Of a DNA stretch of 64,000 bases, positions 36,021 through 44,258 are shown in pieces. The notes beneath the pieces were generated by a model. That model saw only the letters and a program-made list of their open reading frames with translations. It was not told where the DNA came from and did not search any database. A program made the translations under genes and the position numbers. Source of the stretch: JALZVT01 sp039029135 (GTDB taxonomy: Bacteria > Pseudomonadota > Gammaproteobacteria > Pseudomonadales > Azotimanducaceae); assembly GCA_039029135.1 (NCBI GenBank), contig JBCCGT010000019.1:1-64000 (forward strand). The letters run 5' to 3'. Numbering within the stretch: the stretch's first letter is position 1; each line of letters begins with the position of its first letter.

Positions 36021-36142
36021 TTCTTCGACGCACGCCTCGGCGGCTTGTCGGAGCCAATTCAATGCGTACAATGGCGCCCTCGCTTGCGGGCGAGCGGCAA
36101 GTAATCCGTATCAAGACGTTGTTGAGGCCAGGGTAGCCAGGA

Positions 36143-36466
36143 ATGACCTTTGTAGTTGGCGAAGAGTGCATCAAGTGCAAGCACACGGACTGCGTAGAAG
36201 TCTGTCCAGTCGACTGCTTCTATGAAGGTCCCAATATGTTGGTGATCCACCCCGACGAGTGCATCGACTGCGCGCTGTGCGAACCCGAATGCCCCGTAGA
36301 AGCCATCTTTTCCGAAGACGAACTGCCGGAGGACCAGCAGGACTTCCTCGAGATCAACGCGGAGCTGGCCGAGACCTGGCCTAACATCACGGAGCAGATC
36401 GACGCGCCCGACGACGCCGCGGAGTGGCGCGGGAAAGAGAACAAGCGCGAACTGCTCGAACGATAG
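36143..36466 (+). CDS. fdxA: Seven-iron ferredoxin FdxA
   Basis: 107 residues. The two clusters are bound by FVVGEECIKCKHTDCVEVCP and ECIDCALCEPECP, the typical [3Fe-4S][4Fe-4S] FdxA pattern; the C-terminal tail is acidic (EDQQDFLEINAELAETWPNI). Electron carrier. It usually lies beside mutS and rpoS; here rpoS is missing after it and a hairpin at 36487-36520 separates it from the convergent nlpD-like gene. Confidence 0.95.
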   Translation: MTFVVGEECIKCKHTDCVEVCPVDCFYEGPNMLVIHPDECIDCALCEPECPVEAIFSEDELPEDQQDFLEINAELAETWPNITEQIDAPDDAAEWRGKENKRELLER

Positions 36467-36486
36467 CGCCCTCTGACTACTCCCTC

Positions 36487-36520
36487 AAACGGTGCGGCTG
36501 CGAGCCGCCTGAAACCGTTT
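36487..36520. terminator. Two-step hairpin between fdxA and nlpD-like gene
   Basis: Outer stem AAACGGT (36487-36493) with ACCGTTT (36514-36520); inner stem GCGGCT (36494-36499) with AGCCGC (36503-36508). On the fdxA side it is followed by TTTACTCTGACTT, a poor T-run. It probably ends both convergent transcripts. Confidence 0.65.
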
Positions 36521-36528
36521 ACTCTGAC

Positions 36529-37344
36529 TTAGCTGCCTAGCAGCGCGCCCGGATCGATCGGTTCGCCGTCGTGACGCACCTCGAAGTGCAGCGGCGTCCC
36601 TGCGCCGCCACCCCGTCCCAGGGCCGCACCAGCGCCGAGCTGCTGTCCCTCGCTCGCCAGCCGTTCGCCGTCGAAGCCATAGGCGCTAAGCAAACGCTCG
36701 CTGTGCTTGATGATGATCAGGTGCGCAAAACCGGCCAACCCCTCGCCCGCATAGACCACTTCGCCCGCGCGGCTGGCGCCGATGGTCTCGCCGCGCCCCA
36801 GCACGAAATCGATGCCGTTGCGCTCGACGCTAAAGGCCTGATCGACGGCACCGGCCACCGGCCGTCGCCAGTCCGATCCGCCGGCCGCGACGGGCGGTGA
36901 CGCACCGGGTGCAGGGCGCGTCGCGGGGGGCGGTGTCGATCTTGCGGTCGAAGGGCTTGTGGCGGGCGCGGACCGCGGCGGCTGAGCGGACGGGCGCTGC
37001 GCCGCCACGGCGGGTGTCGATGGGCGGGTGGGTCGCGTCTGCGCGCTGCCGGCTGCGGGAATGCCGCCCAGCACCAGGCGCTGGCCCGTTCGCAGCGCAT
37101 AGGGCGCGCCGATCGCGTTGCGGCGGGCCAGCCGCCGAAAGTCGAGCCGGTGGCGCCAGGCGATCGAGTACAGGGTATCGCCGGGCTTGACGATGTAGGT
37201 GGTCTGTACGGCCGGGGAACCGCGCGATTGGTCGGCGACCGGAGGCACGCCCCGGCTGGCGCAGGCACCGAGCAGCGCCGCGCAGCCCGCTGCTAGCGCC
37301 AGGGCGAACAATCGGCGCGGCCGCGAATGTGAAGCGCGCCTCAT
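36529..37344 (-). CDS. nlpD: NlpD-like lipoprotein with LysM and degenerate M23 domain
   Basis: 271 residues from the ATG at 37344; the longer frame is proline-rich noise. Signal plus lipobox LGAC, lipid-modified Cys about residue 27. LysM near 45-95 (TTYIVKPGDTLYSIAWRHRL). After a long Pro/Thr/Ala linker, the M23 fold (IDFVLGRGETIGASRAGEVV, then LIIIKHSERLLSAYGFDGER, PLHFEVRHDGEPIDPG) lacks the metal and catalytic histidines: YGFD stands for the usual HxN and PLH for HxH. This is the NlpD/EnvC state, which activates amidases rather than cutting wall. rpoS, usually next, is absent. Confidence 0.88.
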   Translation of the reverse strand: MRRASHSRPRRLFALALAAGCAALLGACASRGVPPVADQSRGSPAVQTTYIVKPGDTLYSIAWRHRLDFRRLARRNAIGAPYALRTGQRLVLGGIPAAGSAQTRPTRPSTPAVAAQRPSAQPPRSAPATSPSTARSTPPPATRPAPGASPPVAAGGSDWRRPVAGAVDQAFSVERNGIDFVLGRGETIGASRAGEVVYAGEGLAGFAHLIIIKHSERLLSAYGFDGERLASEGQQLGAGAALGRGGGAGTPLHFEVRHDGEPIDPGALLGS

Positions 37345-37348
37345 CAGA

Positions 37349-38329
37349 CTAAGTGTCTGAGGCTTCGGAGGTTTCGGAGGCCTCGGGGGCCGCGCGTTCC
37401 AGCAGCCACACGGCCGCCACGCCGAGCGCAAGCGACAGCAAAGCGCCCAGGGTCCAGGGCTCGAGTCCTAGGGCGGCATAGTCGGCCGGCCACACGAGCC
37501 CCTGCTCGTCGCGCCAGGGCCACAGCCGCGGCAGGCTGCCGGCCATGACGCCGGTCAACAGAGCAAGTAAGGGGGCAGGAAAGCGATCGAGCAGCCAGGT
37601 CAGCAGCCGAGCGAACAGCAGCAGACCCAGCAGACATCCCAGAGCGAGGCATAGCAGGACTCCGACGTCGCGCTCGTTGAGCGCCAGCAGCAGGGCCGGG
37701 TACAGGCCCATCAACAGCAGCAGCATGCTGCCCGAAACGCCGGGCAGTATCCACGCGCTCACGGCGATCATCCCCGCGGGCACGAACCACCAGGCGGCGG
37801 GTTCAAGGCTGGTCGGCGCGAGATTGGCGAGCAGCGCGCCGAGGGCACAGCCCGCCAAACCCAACAGGATAGCGATCGCGAGCCCCCGCCCGTCACTGGC
37901 AGACAGATGCCGACGCACCGCCCGCAGCAGCGGGGGCAACGACGCCAGGATCAGCCCGAAGAAGAACGACCAGACCAAGGGCGGCGCGACGTCGAGCAGC
38001 CAGGCAACCGCGCGCGCGACGCTGACCAGCGAGGCGAGCATGCCAGCCGCGAGCAGGACGAGGAAGGTCGCATTGTGGCTGCGCCAGGTCGCGGCCACAC
38101 CGTCGCGAACAAGCGCCGTCAGCGTCGCCGGACCGAACCGGGCGATGCTGGCCAGCAGCTCGTGATAGATCCCGGAGATAAACGCGACCGTGCCGCCAGA
38201 GACGCCGGGGATGACCTCAGCGACGCCCATGGCCATGCCGCGCAGAAACACACCCAACCAGCCGGCGGCCGTGCGCTCGGGGCCCGCTTGCAGCCGCTCG
38301 GCCGCGCCCTGTGTGTCTGGACTCGTCAA
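37349..38329 (-). CDS. DUF368 membrane protein, likely undecaprenyl-phosphate translocase
   Basis: 326 residues with about eight or nine membrane helices. The family signature GMAMGVAEVIPGVSGGTVAF near the N-terminus (about 30-50) and a second PGVSGSMLLLLMGLY near 190-205 give the duplicated DUF368 motif. DUF368 proteins (PopT) were recently shown to return undecaprenyl phosphate across the cytoplasmic membrane, parallel to DedA-type UptA. It overlaps pcm by four bases and is followed after four bases by the nlpD-like gene, so the three are one transcript. An insert of DUF368 between pcm and nlpD is unusual for this cluster. Confidence 0.9.
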   Translation of the reverse strand: MTSPDTQGAAERLQAGPERTAAGWLGVFLRGMAMGVAEVIPGVSGGTVAFISGIYHELLASIARFGPATLTALVRDGVAATWRSHNATFLVLLAAGMLASLVSVARAVAWLLDVAPPLVWSFFFGLILASLPPLLRAVRRHLSASDGRGLAIAILLGLAGCALGALLANLAPTSLEPAAWWFVPAGMIAVSAWILPGVSGSMLLLLMGLYPALLLALNERDVGVLLCLALGCLLGLLLFARLLTWLLDRFPAPLLALLTGVMAGSLPRLWPWRDEQGLVWPADYAALGLEPWTLGALLSLALGVAAVWLLERAAPEASETSEASDT

Positions 38330-38958
38330 TTCTGAATTCCGTTGAGAAAGGGAACGAAGCGGACGGCCTCGAGGTGCCGACTCAGAATGCGCTCGCCGTC
38401 GCGCTGCAACAGCAGCAGCGCCTGCTGGCCTTCGCCGCCGACCGGCGCCACCAGCCGACCGCCGTCGGCAAGCTGGTCGAGCAGCGCCGCCGGGACCTCG
38501 GGCGCCGCCGCGGTGATCATGATCGCATCAAACGGACCCTGCTCGGACCATCCGTGCGCGCCATCATCGTGCTTGATCCGCACGCCGGTCAGCGCCAGCG
38601 CCTCCAGGCGCTCTGCCGCCCGCTCGATCAATCCGCCGATGCGCTCGACGCTGTACACGCGCCGCACCAGGTGCGCGAGTACCGCGGTTTGATAACCCGA
38701 GCCCGTACCGATCTCCAGTACCCTATCCGGGCCATCCGCGATCAGGGCCTCGGTCATCATGGCAACGATGTAGGGCTGCGAGATTGTCTGGCCGAAACCG
38801 ATGGGCAGCGCACTGTCTTCGTAGGACCGATGGGCCAGCGCCTCGTCGACAAAGATGTGTCGCGGCACGGCACCGACCGCCGCTAGCACGTCGGGATGAC
38901 GGATGCCGCGAGACTTGAGGCGCTCGACCAGGCGCCTCCGCGTCCGCGGGCTGGTCAT
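38326..38958 (-). CDS. pcm: Protein-L-isoaspartate O-methyltransferase
   Basis: 210 residues from the ATG at 38958. An ATG at 38988 adds ten residues (MTRFDLEGIG) that lie inside a duplicated 40-bp DNA repeat, so I prefer the inner start, which begins MTSPRTRRRLVERL like the family. The SAM-binding site is VLEIGTGSGYQTAVLAHLV (about 80-98); DSALPIGFGQTISQPYIVA and GGRLVAPVG are conserved. It methylates damaged isoaspartyl residues to start repair. surE, normally between truD and pcm, is missing; a repeat and hairpin sit in that place. Confidence 0.95.
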   Translation of the reverse strand: MTSPRTRRRLVERLKSRGIRHPDVLAAVGAVPRHIFVDEALAHRSYEDSALPIGFGQTISQPYIVAMMTEALIADGPDRVLEIGTGSGYQTAVLAHLVRRVYSVERIGGLIERAAERLEALALTGVRIKHDDGAHGWSEQGPFDAIMITAAAPEVPAALLDQLADGGRLVAPVGGEGQQALLLLQRDGERILSRHLEAVRFVPFLNGIQN

Positions 38959-39081
38959 GCCTATACCCTCGAGATCGAAACGCGTCATTCGAGGCTGCCG
39001 CCGCGGTCGCCATCGCCACCAGGCGCTAGCGGACTAGCGCCGGTCATGCCTACACACTCGAGATCGAATCGCGTCATTCGA
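38953..39081. repeat. Duplicated 40-bp element with hairpin between truD and pcm
   Basis: Copies at 38953-38992 and 39042-39081 match at 37 of 40 bases. Each includes, on the minus strand, GAATGACGCG and GGCATGACC, that is, the two alternative pcm starts. Between them GGCGCTAG (39022-39029) and CTAGCGCC (39034-39041) form a perfect hairpin with loop CGGA. The left copy leads into pcm; the right copy lies over the truD stop and would give a 30-residue truncated product ending in a stop that overlaps the pcm start. Confidence 0.85.
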
Positions 39082-40033
39082 CGTCGAGCAGCTCGCGCAG
39101 CACGCTCGTCGCGTAGCCGCCGGGCAGCAGCGTGAACGCAAGACACAGATCGGCACCGTCCCAGGTCCACTCAAAGTCCTGCGGGCGCAGCACCAGCGGG
39201 CGGCGTTCCTGAGACAGGCCGGCGTGTTCCAGCGCCTCGCGAATCTCCGTGAACGGTGCGACGGCCTCGGCTTCCAGCGCCTCCCGATCGGCGTCCGGCT
39301 GCGGTCGTCCCCGCCCCCACAGCGGGCCGCTCGCGTCAGCCAGCGACCAGTCATCGGCAGTGATGCGCGCCGCCAGCACCGTGTTGAACAGAAACGAGCG
39401 CAGCACCGACAGGTGCAGCCCGCGCCGAAACGCGTCGCGCTCGCGCCGTCTTCGCGGCAGCCAGGCGATGGCCCGCGGCAGGTTGTCGGCGCCGAAGCGC
39501 TGCGCGCCGAAGTAGTTGGGCGCGCCGCTCGCCGCGATCTCCCCGAGCCGCGACTCGAGCGCGTCAAGGCCGGCGCCAGCGGGCGAGCGCAGCCGAATCT
39601 CGAACGCGTTGCCCGCGTGGGCGCCGCGGCGCAGCTTGCGCCGGCCGCGCAGCCGTGCGAGTTCTGCCACCGCCGTGTCCGGTTCTTCGGCCGGTGCCAG
39701 CCGAAAGTCTGCGGCTGCGGCCGCGGGCACGCTGAACCATTGGCGCGTCACGGCACGCTTGTCCTTCATCCCGGCATAGCCGATAGCGCCCTGCCCCACG
39801 GCCAGCGACCGAGCGAGGCTCGCCGCCACCGCGGTGGTGGTGAGATTGCGCTTTTCCAACAGCAGATAGAGATGTTCGCCGTCGGCGTCCGCCTCGGGCT
39901 CGGCCAGCTCGGTGACGCGGAAGTCTTCCGGCTCAGTCTTGAATTCCGCGCGCACGCCCAGCGCTGGCCGCGCGGCGGGCCACCGCGCCCACAGGTTATC
40001 GCCCCACTCGGCGCTGGCCGTCTCCGGACTCAT
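39074..40033 (-). CDS. truD: tRNA pseudouridine(13) synthase TruD
   Basis: 319 residues. GMKDKRAVTRQWFSV (about 88-102) holds the catalytic Asp of TruD; FRVTELAEPEADADGEHLYL and NYFGAQRFGADNLPRA are family signatures. TruD makes pseudouridine 13 in tRNA-Glu. It is four bases after ftsB; ispD and ispF, which normally separate ftsB from truD, are absent, as is surE after it. Its stop lies in the right copy of the 40-bp repeat. Confidence 0.95.
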   Translation of the reverse strand: MSPETASAEWGDNLWARWPAARPALGVRAEFKTEPEDFRVTELAEPEADADGEHLYLLLEKRNLTTTAVAASLARSLAVGQGAIGYAGMKDKRAVTRQWFSVPAAAAADFRLAPAEEPDTAVAELARLRGRRKLRRGAHAGNAFEIRLRSPAGAGLDALESRLGEIAASGAPNYFGAQRFGADNLPRAIAWLPRRRRERDAFRRGLHLSVLRSFLFNTVLAARITADDWSLADASGPLWGRGRPQPDADREALEAEAVAPFTEIREALEHAGLSQERRPLVLRPQDFEWTWDGADLCLAFTLLPGGYATSVLRELLDVE

Positions 40034-40037
40034 GCGC

Positions 40038-40322
40038 TCAGCGGTCGTCGTGCACCAGATAGAAGGTCTCGCCCTCGCGCACCATGCCCAGCTCTGTGCG
40101 CGCGCGCGCCTCTACCGCGAGCAGGGTGTGCTGCAGGCCAGCGACCTCGTTGGCGAGCACCGCGTTGCGTTCGGCGAGCGCCGCCGTGCGGGCCTGCTGA
40201 TCGCTGACCCGAGCCGCCAGCCGTTCGCGCTCCAGCACGCCGATATCGCCGAACAGCAAACGCGTGCCGAGCAGCACGATCGCCCCAACGGCCAGCAGCA
40301 GAATGAGCCGCAGCGTCAGCAC
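40038..40322 (-). CDS. ftsB: Cell-division protein FtsB
   Basis: 94 residues; GTG start inside the last bases of eno. One N-terminal membrane helix (LILLLAVGAIVLLGTRLLF) is followed by a coiled coil (VSDQQARTAALAERNAVLAN) and a conserved end (ARTELGMVREGETFYLVHD). FtsB joins FtsL and FtsQ in the divisome. Position after eno is canonical. Confidence 0.93.
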   Translation of the reverse strand: MLTLRLILLLAVGAIVLLGTRLLFGDIGVLERERLAARVSDQQARTAALAERNAVLANEVAGLQHTLLAVEARARTELGMVREGETFYLVHDDR

Positions 40323-41599
40323 TTGAATTCGTCGCGGCCGCGATACTCGACGTCACCCAGCTCGCTTTCGATGCGCAGCAGCCGGTTGTACTTCGCGACC
40401 CGATCGGAGCGCGACAGCGAGCCCGTCTTGATCTGACCCGCGCCCGTGGCGACGGCAAGGTCGGCGATGGTGGTGTCCTCGGTCTCGCCGGAGCGGTGCG
40501 AGATGACGGTCGCGAAACCGGCATCGTGCGCCATCTTCACGGTATCCAGGGTCTCGGACAGCGAGCCGATCTGATTCAGCTTGATGAGGATCGCGTTGCC
40601 GATGGACTCGTCGATGCCGCGCTTGAGTATCTTGGTGTTGGTCACGAACAGATCGTCACCGACCAACTGCACGCCGGCACCGATGCGCTGGGTCAACAGC
40701 TTCCAGCCGTCCCAGTCGTTCTCGTCCATGCCGTCTTCGATCGACACGATCGGATGATCGGCCGCGAGCGCCGCGAGATAGTCGACGAAGCCCGCGCTGT
40801 CATAGCTCACGCCGTCGCCGGCGAGGTGATACTGGCCGTCGCGGTAAAACTCCGACGCGGCGCAGTCGAGCGCCAGCGTGACGTCCTGACCCAGGCTGTA
40901 GCCCGCCTGCCCGACCGCGCTCGCAATCGCCGTCAGCGCGGCTGCGTTCGAGTCGAGGTTGGGCGCGAAGCCGCCCTCGTCACCGACCGCCGTCGACTGG
41001 CCGCCCTTCTGCAGCACGCTCTTGAGCGCATGGAAGATCTCCGCGCCGCAGCGCAGGCCTTCCGCAAACGAGCTCGCGCCCACCGGCTGCACCATGAACT
41101 CCTGAATGTCGACGTTGTTGTCCGCGTGCTCGCCGCCGTTCAGGATGTTCATCATGGGCACCGGCATGCGCATCGCGACGTTGCCGTAGAGCCCGTTCAT
41201 GTGCCGATACAGCGGCACGCCCGCGTCCATCGCCGCCGCCTTCGCCGCCGCGAGCGACACGGCCAGTATGGCGTTCGCGCCCAGATTGGACTTGTTCTCG
41301 GTGCCGTCGGCCTTGAGCATCGCGTCATCCAGGGCGCGCTGGTCTGCGGCGTCTACACCGACGACGGCGCTTGCCAGCGCCCCGTTGACGTTGGTCACCG
41401 CCTGCAGCACGCCTTTACCCAGATAGCGCGACTTGTCCCCGTCGCGCAGCTCGAGCGCCTCCCGACTGCCCGTTGACGCGCCGGACGGCGCACAGGCGCT
41501 GCCGGTGTTGCCTGCGGCCGTGGTGACCTCGGCCTCCACCGTCGGGTTGCCGCGGCTGTCGAGCACCTCGCGGCCCAGAACTTTTGCAATGGCGGTCAT
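40316..41599 (-). CDS. eno: Enolase
   Basis: 427 residues. Typical motifs are REVLDSRGNPTVEAEVTT, VPMMNILNGGEHADNNVDIQ, GDEGGFAPNL, VSIEDGMDENDWDGWKLLT, and near the end VISHRSGETEDTTIADLAV with the substrate and Mg ligands. Converts 2-phosphoglycerate to phosphoenolpyruvate and may be part of the degradosome. Its start overlaps the kdsA stop by four bases. Confidence 0.98.
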   Translation of the reverse strand: MTAIAKVLGREVLDSRGNPTVEAEVTTAAGNTGSACAPSGASTGSREALELRDGDKSRYLGKGVLQAVTNVNGALASAVVGVDAADQRALDDAMLKADGTENKSNLGANAILAVSLAAAKAAAMDAGVPLYRHMNGLYGNVAMRMPVPMMNILNGGEHADNNVDIQEFMVQPVGASSFAEGLRCGAEIFHALKSVLQKGGQSTAVGDEGGFAPNLDSNAAALTAIASAVGQAGYSLGQDVTLALDCAASEFYRDGQYHLAGDGVSYDSAGFVDYLAALAADHPIVSIEDGMDENDWDGWKLLTQRIGAGVQLVGDDLFVTNTKILKRGIDESIGNAILIKLNQIGSLSETLDTVKMAHDAGFATVISHRSGETEDTTIADLAVATGAGQIKTGSLSRSDRVAKYNRLLRIESELGDVEYRGRDEFKC

Positions 41600-42435
41600 C
41601 CTTGCAGCTCCTCCTCTAGGAACGACTGACGTTTGGTTACTTCATCGAGGGCAACAAGTTGCCCGAGAAGCGTCTTCATATGTGTGAGCGGCATCGCGTT
41701 AGGTCCATCGGAAAGCGCCTCCTCTGGACGCGGATGCGTCTCCATAAAAATCCCCGCAACGCCGGCAGCGACGGCGGCGCGGGCCAGCACCGGCACCATC
41801 TCCCGCTGGCCGCCAGACGCGTGGCCGAGACCGCCGGGCTGCTGCACGGAGTGGGTGGCATCGAAGACCACGGGCGCGCCGGTGGCGCGCATGATCGCGA
41901 GGCCCCGCATATCCGAGACGAGAGTGTTGTAGCCGAAGCTGACGCCGCGCTCGCAGGCGAGGATCTTGTCGTTGCCGGTGGCACGGGCTTTGTCGATGAC
42001 GTTGACCATGTCGGCGGGCGCCAGAAACTGTCCCTTCTTGATGTTCACCGGCCTGCCCTGACGCGCAACCGCCTGGATAAAGTTCGTCTGCCGGCACAGA
42101 AACGCGGGCGTCTGCAGCACGTCGACCACGGCGGCCACCTCATCGAGAGGCGTGTCCTCATGCACATCCGTGAGCACCGGCACGCCCACCTCGGTCTGCA
42201 CGCGCTCGAGGATCTTCAGACCAGTTTCCAGGCCCGGGCCACGAAAGCTGGCCAGCGACGATCGATTCGCCTTGTCGAAGCTGCTCTTGAAAATGAAGGG
42301 CACGCCCAGTTCGGCGCACAGATCGCGCAGCGTGGCTGCGGTCTCGAGAATCAGCGCTTCGCTTTCGATGACGCATGGCCCCGCGATGAGAAACAGTGGC
42401 TCGCGCGGCCCGGCCTCGAAGTGCAGCAGCTGCAT
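41596..42435 (-). CDS. kdsA: 3-deoxy-8-phosphooctulonate synthase (KDO8P synthase)
   Basis: 279 residues. FLIAGPCVIESEALILETA, FKSSFDKANRSS, PVLTDVHEDTPLDEVA, FLCRQTNFIQAVAR and SFGYNTLVSDMRGL are KdsA signatures. It condenses arabinose 5-phosphate with phosphoenolpyruvate for lipopolysaccharide KDO. Between pyrG and eno as in the standard cluster. The Asn of the metal-free class versus the Cys of the metal-dependent class was not decided here. Confidence 0.97.
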   Translation of the reverse strand: MQLLHFEAGPREPLFLIAGPCVIESEALILETAATLRDLCAELGVPFIFKSSFDKANRSSLASFRGPGLETGLKILERVQTEVGVPVLTDVHEDTPLDEVAAVVDVLQTPAFLCRQTNFIQAVARQGRPVNIKKGQFLAPADMVNVIDKARATGNDKILACERGVSFGYNTLVSDMRGLAIMRATGAPVVFDATHSVQQPGGLGHASGGQREMVPVLARAAVAAGVAGIFMETHPRPEEALSDGPNAMPLTHMKTLLGQLVALDEVTKRQSFLEEELQG

Positions 42436-42440
42436 GGAGG

Positions 42441-44069
42441 TCAGGCGCTGCCTGCGTGCTCGAGCGCGGCCTCGATGAAGCCCTGGAACAGCGGGTGGCT
42501 CGTCAGCGGTGAGGAGGTGAACTCCGGATGGAACTGGCAGGCGACGAACCAGGGATGGTCCTCGATCTCCAGCATCTCGACCAAGGTACCGTCGACCGAA
42601 CGCCCGGCGACGCGCAGGCCGAGCTGCTCCAGTCGGGCGACGTAGTCGTTGTTGACCTCATAGCGGTGCCGGTGGCGCTCGTCGACGGACTCGCCACCGT
42701 ACAGCTTGCGCGCGAGGCTGCCCTCCTGCAGCAGACAGGTCTGGGCGCCGAGGCGCATGGTGCCGCCAAAGTCCTCTTCGCCGTTGCGATGCTCCACCTG
42801 CCCCTCGCGGTCGACCCACTCTGTGACGAGGCCGATGACCGGATTCGCGGTATCGGGATCGACCTCCGTGGAGTGGGCGTCGTCGATACCGCCGACGTTG
42901 CGCGCGAACTCGACCAGCGCCGCGTGCAGGCCATAGCAGATACCCAGATAGGGCACCTTGTTTTCGCGGGCGAATTGCACGGCCTGAATCTTGCCCTCGA
43001 AGCCACGCTCGCCAAACCCGCCGGGCACCAGGATCGCGCTGACGTCGCCCAGCAGCTCCGGCCCCTGCTCGGTCAGCGTCTGCGCGTCGATGTAGTCGAT
43101 GTGCACCTGCGTGCGCGTCTTGATACCCGCGTGCACGATGGCCTCGACCAGCGACTTGTAGGCGTCCAGCAGGTCGAGATACTTGCCCACGATGGCGATG
43201 CGCACCTCGCGTTCCGGGTTGAGCTGGGCGTTCGCGACGGCCTCCCACGCGGACAGATCGGCCGGCACGTCGGGCAGGCCCAGCCGCCCGGCGACGATGT
43301 GGCCGACGCCTTGAGACTCCAGCTCGCTCGGCACCTGATAGATCGTCTCCGCGTCGATGAGCGGAATAACGCAGCGCTCTTCGACGTTCGTAAACAGCGC
43401 AATCTTGCGCCGCTCGGCCTGGGGAATCGGACACTCGCTGCGGCACACCAGGATGTCGGGCTGCAGGCCGATCGAGCGCAGCTCTTTCACGGAGTGCTGG
43501 GTTGGCTTGGTCTTGATCTCGCCCGCCGAGCTGATGAACGGCACCAGCGTCAGGTGTATGAACAGGGACCGCTCGCTGCCCACCTCCATGCGCAGCTGCC
43601 GAATCGCCTCGAGAAAGGGCTGGCTCTCGATGTCGCCCACGGTACCGCCGATCTCCACGATCACGAGATCGTGGTCCTCGCCCACGCGCCGGATGCGGCG
43701 CTTGATCTCGTCCGTGATGTGCGGAATCACCTGCACGGTGCCGCCCAGATAGTCGCCGCGGCGCTCCTTGCGAATCACCTCGGCGTAGACAGAGCCTGTG
43801 GTGAAGTTGTTGTGCTGGCTCATCGTGATGCCGGCGAAGCGTTCGTAGTTGCCGAGATCCAGGTCGGTCTCAGCGCCGTCGGCGGTGACGAACACCTCGC
43901 CGTGCTGAAACGGACTCATCGTGCCGGGGTCGACGTTGATGTAGGGATCCATCTTGAGGATGTTGATGTCGACGCGGCGCGACTTCAGCAGTGCGGCGAG
44001 CGAAGAGGTCAGGATACCTTTGCCCAGCGAGGAGACGACGCCTCCGGTAACGAAAACATAACGCGTCAT
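42441..44069 (-). CDS. pyrG: CTP synthase
   Basis: 542 residues starting MTRYVFVTGGVVSSLGKGIL; an upstream ATG at 44132 adds an unlikely leader. SLAALLKSR and KMDPYINVDPGTMSPFQHGE complete the synthase domain, and the C-terminal glutaminase has PGGFGERGFEGKI and GICYGLHAALVEFARN with Cys in the oxyanion site; the His/Glu triad is in FHPEFTSSP. It aminates UTP. Starts the pyrG-kdsA-eno-ftsB operon; tilS is upstream across 189 bases. Confidence 0.98.
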   Translation of the reverse strand: MTRYVFVTGGVVSSLGKGILTSSLAALLKSRRVDINILKMDPYINVDPGTMSPFQHGEVFVTADGAETDLDLGNYERFAGITMSQHNNFTTGSVYAEVIRKERRGDYLGGTVQVIPHITDEIKRRIRRVGEDHDLVIVEIGGTVGDIESQPFLEAIRQLRMEVGSERSLFIHLTLVPFISSAGEIKTKPTQHSVKELRSIGLQPDILVCRSECPIPQAERRKIALFTNVEERCVIPLIDAETIYQVPSELESQGVGHIVAGRLGLPDVPADLSAWEAVANAQLNPEREVRIAIVGKYLDLLDAYKSLVEAIVHAGIKTRTQVHIDYIDAQTLTEQGPELLGDVSAILVPGGFGERGFEGKIQAVQFARENKVPYLGICYGLHAALVEFARNVGGIDDAHSTEVDPDTANPVIGLVTEWVDREGQVEHRNGEEDFGGTMRLGAQTCLLQEGSLARKLYGGESVDERHRHRYEVNNDYVARLEQLGLRVAGRSVDGTLVEMLEIEDHPWFVACQFHPEFTSSPLTSHPLFQGFIEAALEHAGSA

Positions 44070-44258
44070 GGGCTTCTTATCGGAATCCATCAAGTCTGCA
44101 GTAAACACGTGCCACCGACCGCCTCGACGCACGCCGAGCGCGCGCCAGAATCTGAAGCGACAAATTCCTTGGCGTTAAAGCAGCGAATTAAGGGCAGAGG
44201 TCGCCGAACCCGGCAACTCCAAGATGGGAGGGCACGTTAGCAAATCGGTCCGCCAAGC

